From: Marivivens sp.
GTDB lineage: Bacteria; Pseudomonadota; Alphaproteobacteria; Rhodobacterales; Rhodobacteraceae
DNA length: 33,292 nt
Assembly: GCA_030827165.1 (NCBI GenBank)
Contig: JAURFB010000023.1
Location: 1 to 33,292 of the forward strand
Direction of reading: 5' to 3'
Notes under the pieces: generated by a model
Seen by the model: only the letters and a program-made list of their open reading frames with translations
The model's database searches: none
What the model was told of the DNA's origin: nothing
Program-made: the position numbers and the translations under genes
In this document: piece by piece, positions 31,004 to 33,292 of the stretch
How the letters are laid out: each line of letters begins with the position of its first letter
Position numbering within the stretch: position 1 is the stretch's first letter

Positions 31004-31797
31004 CCGATCCGGTAGCTCGAGGCGGTGACCCCGCCGAAAAGATCGGTGTCGTGATAGACCCGCGTCGCCTTTTCGCCTTCTGCCGCGCCGAGGGCCGCAA
31101 AGAGTGGCACGAAGTGATCCTCGCGCGCATGGCAGATGCGGGCGTAGGGGGCGCTTTCCCAGTCGATAAGGCCCCTGGTTCGCTCCTCCGGCGTCATCGC
31201 CATCACATCGCCAAGCCATGCATCAAAGCCTGCCGAGGGCTCTTTCGCGCCCGGCCCGAAAAGGCGCAGGTTATGATAGCTCAGGCCCGAGCCGACGATC
31301 AGCACGCCTTCGTCGCGCAAGGGGGCAAGAGCGCGGCCAAGGGCGAAATGCAGCGCCGGATCATAACCGCGTTTCATCGAGACCTGATAGACCGGCACAT
31401 CGGCTTGCGGATACATGACATAGAGCGGCGCAAATGTGCCGTGGTCAAAGCCTTGGGCGTCGTCGAGATGCGTGGGCAGGCCAGCCGCCGAGATCAGGCC
31501 CGCAGTCCGCTCGGCGAGCGCGGGCGCGCCGGGGGCGGGATAGACGATCTGGTAGGTCTCGTCGGGAAAGCCCGAATAGTCGTAGACCATCGGCGGCTTG
31601 GCGGAGTGCATCACGGCGAAATCCGCGCCTTCCCAATGCCCCGAGATGACAAGAACGGCCTTCGGCTTGACGCCGATCTCCTCTGGCATCCGCTTGAGCG
31701 AGGCCTCAAGATTGGCAAGCTGACGGCGCATCCCTTCGAGCCAGGGCCAGGGGCCGCCGCCATGCGAAATGAAATAGGTGGGTAATCTGCCCGACAT
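31000..31797 (-). CDS. DODA-type (LigB/YgiD family) extradiol dioxygenase
   Basis: A 265-residue single-domain protein of the class III extradiol dioxygenase family. Probable metal ligands and active-site residues are His12 (YFISHGGGPWPW), His54 (ISGHWEG), His119 (FDHGTFAPLYVMYP) and His228 (AREDHFVPLF), with a further conserved His in GLSYHNLRLFG. E. coli YgiD, of this size, is a zinc-containing 4,5-DOPA-type dioxygenase, and plant DODA makes betalamic acid; the substrate here is unknown. The ATG at 31797 follows GGAGG by five bases and is preferred to the in-frame ATG twelve bases upstream. The 100 bases up to the DUF1244 gene show no clear element. Confidence 0.9.
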   Translation of the reverse strand: MSGRLPTYFISHGGGPWPWLEGMRRQLANLEASLKRMPEEIGVKPKAVLVISGHWEGADFAVMHSAKPPMVYDYSGFPDETYQIVYPAPGAPALAERTAGLISAAGLPTHLDDAQGFDHGTFAPLYVMYPQADVPVYQVSMKRGYDPALHFALGRALAPLRDEGVLIVGSGLSYHNLRLFGPGAKEPSAGFDAWLGDVMAMTPEERTRGLIDWESAPYARICHAREDHFVPLFAALGAAEGEKATRVYHDTDLFGGVTASSYRIG

Positions 31798-31897
31798 CTG
31801 GGCCTCCATCCGTTCTGAACTCGGACCAAGAATAGGCCTCAAGAGGTGGCGCGAACAGGTGCTGTTGCCGCACAGGCGTTGTGCGGATGTGCATCGC

Positions 31898-32212
31898 CTA
31901 GCCCTTCTTTCCCACGTTCTCTGCGAAGGCTTTTTCAAAGGCTTTCTGCTTTTCAGGCCCGGCCTCGACCTGATTCTGGGTTCGCCAATCCTCGTAGGGC
32001 ATCCCGTAATAGATCTCGCGGGCCTCTTCCTTGGTCATCTCGATGCCGCGCTCGTTCGCGGCTTCCTGATACCAGCGCGAGAGGCAGTTACGGCAAAAGC
32101 CGGCAAGGTTCATCAGGTCGATGTTCTGCACGTCGGTCCGCTTTTCCATCAGGTGATGGCGCAGGGCGCGAAAGGCGGCAGCTTCGATCTCGATACGGGT
32201 CTGTTCGTCCAT
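31898..32212 (-). CDS. DUF1244 family protein
   Basis: A 104-residue soluble helical protein. The core IDLMNLAGFCRNCLSRWYQE, with a CxxC at AGFCRNCLS, and the sequel MTKEEAREIYYGMPYEDWRT are characteristic of DUF1244, a proteobacterial family of unknown function. The CxxC could bind a metal or be redox active, but I see no second pair. GGAG six bases upstream supports the ATG at 32212 over one 30 bases further out. The C-terminal tail is Lys/Glu-rich. It lies between the LysR gene and the DODA-type gene on the same strand. Confidence 0.88.
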   Translation of the reverse strand: MDEQTRIEIEAAAFRALRHHLMEKRTDVQNIDLMNLAGFCRNCLSRWYQEAANERGIEMTKEEAREIYYGMPYEDWRTQNQVEAGPEKQKAFEKAFAENVGKKG

Positions 32213-32278
32213 GGGGCGCTCCGTTCTCTGTTCTGTCAGCATTTAGGTCTTCAGCGTAGCTATTGCCAGCGCGGCCAG

Positions 32279-33163
32279 CTAGCGCAGGCGTTCGGCGAGA
32301 AAATCAAAGACAAAACGCAATCGGCGGCTGCGGTGGATTTCCCGATGCGCCACAAGCCAGACCGGAAAGGCGAACGCTGCATGATCCTTGAGCGCACGGG
32401 CCATCTCCGGTTCGGCGTCGCCAACCCGCTCGTCGATCATGGCAAGCCCCAGGCCCCGCTTGGCCATCGCCCACATGGCCATATAGCTGGAACAGTTGAG
32501 CCGGACGTTGGATTTGCTCACCCCGATCCCAAGCTGGTTGAGGGCCGCGAGGAAGGTTTCGGTCTGCTGCGGGGCGATGATGTCGGCCTTGGCAAGATCG
32601 GCTGGTCCGTCCATCGGCCCCAGCGAGGCGATGTAATCGGGCGTTCCGTAAAACCGTGCTGCGGCTTCGCGCAGGCGGCGGGCCACAAGGTCGGGCTCGG
32701 TCGGGCGGAAATTGCGGATCGCGATATCTGCCTCGCGCCGCATCAGGTCGGCGGCGGAATTGTCCGAGATGATCTCGACCGTGATCCGGGGTTCAACCGC
32801 GCGCAGTTCCTGCAAGATGGGGGGCAGCAGCGTTCCGGCATAAAGATCGGAGGCCGAGATTGTGACGTTTCCGTCCATGGCCTCGTTCTGGGCATATGCC
32901 GACATCGAGAGACGGCTCGCCGCATCCGCCATTTCGCGGACATGGGCGACCAGTTCGTGACCCGCGGGGGTAAGTTGAAGGCCGCGCCCGAAACGTTCGA
33001 ACAGAACGACGCCAAGTTCCTGTTCAAGGGCGTCGACCTGACGCCCGAGAGTCGGCTGCGCCATCCCGAGCGCCCGCGCGGCTGCGGAAAGTGATCCTTC
33101 CTCTGCGGTGACCAAGAATGCCCTCGCCCGGTTCCAGTCGAATTTTACGGGCCGCCAATCCAT
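32279..33163 (-). CDS. LysR family transcriptional regulator
   Basis: A 294-residue LysR-type regulator. The winged helix-turn-helix covers residues 8-66: FDWNRARAFLVTAEEGSLSA, then AARALGMAQPTLGRQVDALE, then VLFERFGRGLQLTPAGHEL. The effector-binding domain follows, with EPRITVEIISDNSAADLMRR and DIAIRNFRPTEPDLVARRL. Two ATG codons are possible (33175, 33163). Neither has a ribosome site, but a predicted promoter would start transcription within a base or two of 33163, so I chose that as a leaderless start; relatives also begin MDWR. No divergent partner gene is visible within the 60 bases upstream, so its target is unclear; the DUF1244 and DODA genes downstream are possible. Confidence 0.9.
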   Translation of the reverse strand: MDWRPVKFDWNRARAFLVTAEEGSLSAAARALGMAQPTLGRQVDALEQELGVVLFERFGRGLQLTPAGHELVAHVREMADAASRLSMSAYAQNEAMDGNVTISASDLYAGTLLPPILQELRAVEPRITVEIISDNSAADLMRREADIAIRNFRPTEPDLVARRLREAAARFYGTPDYIASLGPMDGPADLAKADIIAPQQTETFLAALNQLGIGVSKSNVRLNCSSYMAMWAMAKRGLGLAMIDERVGDAEPEMARALKDHAAFAFPVWLVAHREIHRSRRLRFVFDFLAERLR

Positions 33164-33170
33164 GCGTTTA

Positions 33171-33198
33171 TGCATAGCAGATCGGCAATATAGGTCAA
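33171..33198 (-). promoter_or_regulatory. Predicted lysR promoter with flanking dyads
   Basis: Leftward TTGACC (33198-33193) and TATGCA (33176-33171) are 16 bases apart. The expected start point falls at about 33164, next to the ATG at 33163. The AT-rich stretch also holds TATAG (33189-33193), nine bases, CTATA (33203-33207), an inverted repeat covering the -35 box, and the palindrome TATGCATA (33169-33176) on the -10. LysR regulators often repress their own gene from such sites. The -10 match is only moderate. Confidence 0.4.
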
Positions 33199-33223
33199 TT
33201 TTCTATAGAACTCATTTCGCCTA

Positions 33224-33292
33224 TCAAGACCTCACCGCGCCAAAGTCGGGGCGGACATCGACATTGACAGCTTGAGCCAACCGGCGGGCACA
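33224..33292 (-). CDS. C-terminal tail of an unidentified leftward gene (cut by window edge)
   Basis: Reading leftward from the window edge, 22 codons end at a TGA (33226-33224): CARRLAQAVNVDVRPDFGAV followed by Arg-Ser. The amino acid pattern (a helix ending in AQAVNVDVRPDFGAV) and GC-rich third positions look like the real end of a protein. The 60 bases between this stop and the LysR start are AT-rich and non-coding, as expected for a promoter region. Too little is visible to name the product. Confidence 0.45.
   Translation of the reverse strand, partial: CARRLAQAVNVDVRPDFGAVRS

Noticed and set aside
31778-33094. A 438-codon plus-strand frame covering DUF1244 and LysR
   Set aside because: Opposite two well-recognised genes and without family features; contains no plausible start signals.
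1-33292. Mobile element, CRISPR array, tRNA or prophage
   Set aside because: No direct-repeat arrays, transposase or integrase motifs, cloverleaf sequence or composition break were seen on reading both strands; a tRNAscan/Infernal run would settle small RNAs.

Overview
The window reads as a stretch of core chromosome from a GC-rich alphaproteobacterium of the Rhodobacterales (Rhodobacter/Roseobacter relatives). The best indicators, judged from family knowledge, are a malyl-CoA/beta-methylmalyl-CoA lyase of the ethylmalonyl-CoA-pathway type, a 44-residue aa3-oxidase subunit IV, a DUF6173 protein, an alphaproteobacterial-type glutamate-cysteine ligase, a DmdC-like acyl-CoA dehydrogenase and a pyrB next to a catalytically dead pyrC homologue. 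I see no rRNA, tRNA, insertion sequence, integrase, CRISPR array, prophage gene or clear change in base composition. No gap between genes exceeds about 175 bases.

Layout. 1-1230: start of a leftward acetyltransferase-like gene, then azlC-azlD (branched-chain amino acid export). 1214-5331, leftward: acyl-CoA dehydrogenase, MBL-fold hydrolase, DUF6173 protein, aa3-oxidase subunit IV and a lipoprotein. 5440-6393: tsaC. 6394-9635, leftward: ubiA, a large OmpA/BON-like envelope protein and a small membrane-anchored coiled-coil protein. 9647-13150, rightward: rsmE, a GNAT, a membrane protein and gshA. 13183-16322, leftward: pyrB, pyrC', plsY and a MORN/YwqK-like protein. 16439-18451: a uracil-DNA-glycosylase-like gene, moaB and a Tag-like glycosylase. 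18452-20480: a stand-alone DsbD alpha-domain protein, yqgE and a TlpA-like thioredoxin. 20493-23624: argH, a 33-residue LptM-like lipoprotein, a DUF2834 protein and lysA. 23621-26885: a zinc-ribbon membrane protein divergent from ftsE-ftsX-plsC. 26882-29966, leftward: mcl1, a proline-racemase-superfamily enzyme and accA. 30140 to the end: a D-amino-acid-transaminase-like enzyme, then leftward genes for a LigB/DODA dioxygenase, DUF1244, a LysR regulator and the tail of an unknown gene.

The genes are mostly housekeeping: amino acid, pyrimidine, lipid, quinone and glutathione biosynthesis, tRNA and rRNA modification, cell division and envelope maintenance. Packing is extreme. Co-directional neighbours overlap at ATGA, TGATG or GTGA junctions. 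Six of eight convergent pairs share or abut a palindromic stop (CTAG or TGATCA). Two divergent pairs have starts only 11-12 bases apart.

I did not find a convincing new multi-gene system. The points most worth following are several homologues that have lost hallmark residues (PyrC', the UDG-like protein, the Tag-like protein, PlsC, and the Ser/Thr proline-racemase-family enzyme), a palindrome inside the predicted mcl1 promoter, a predicted leaderless LysR transcript, and a lipoprotein with a possible permuted papain-like His/Cys pair beside a cytochrome oxidase subunit gene.
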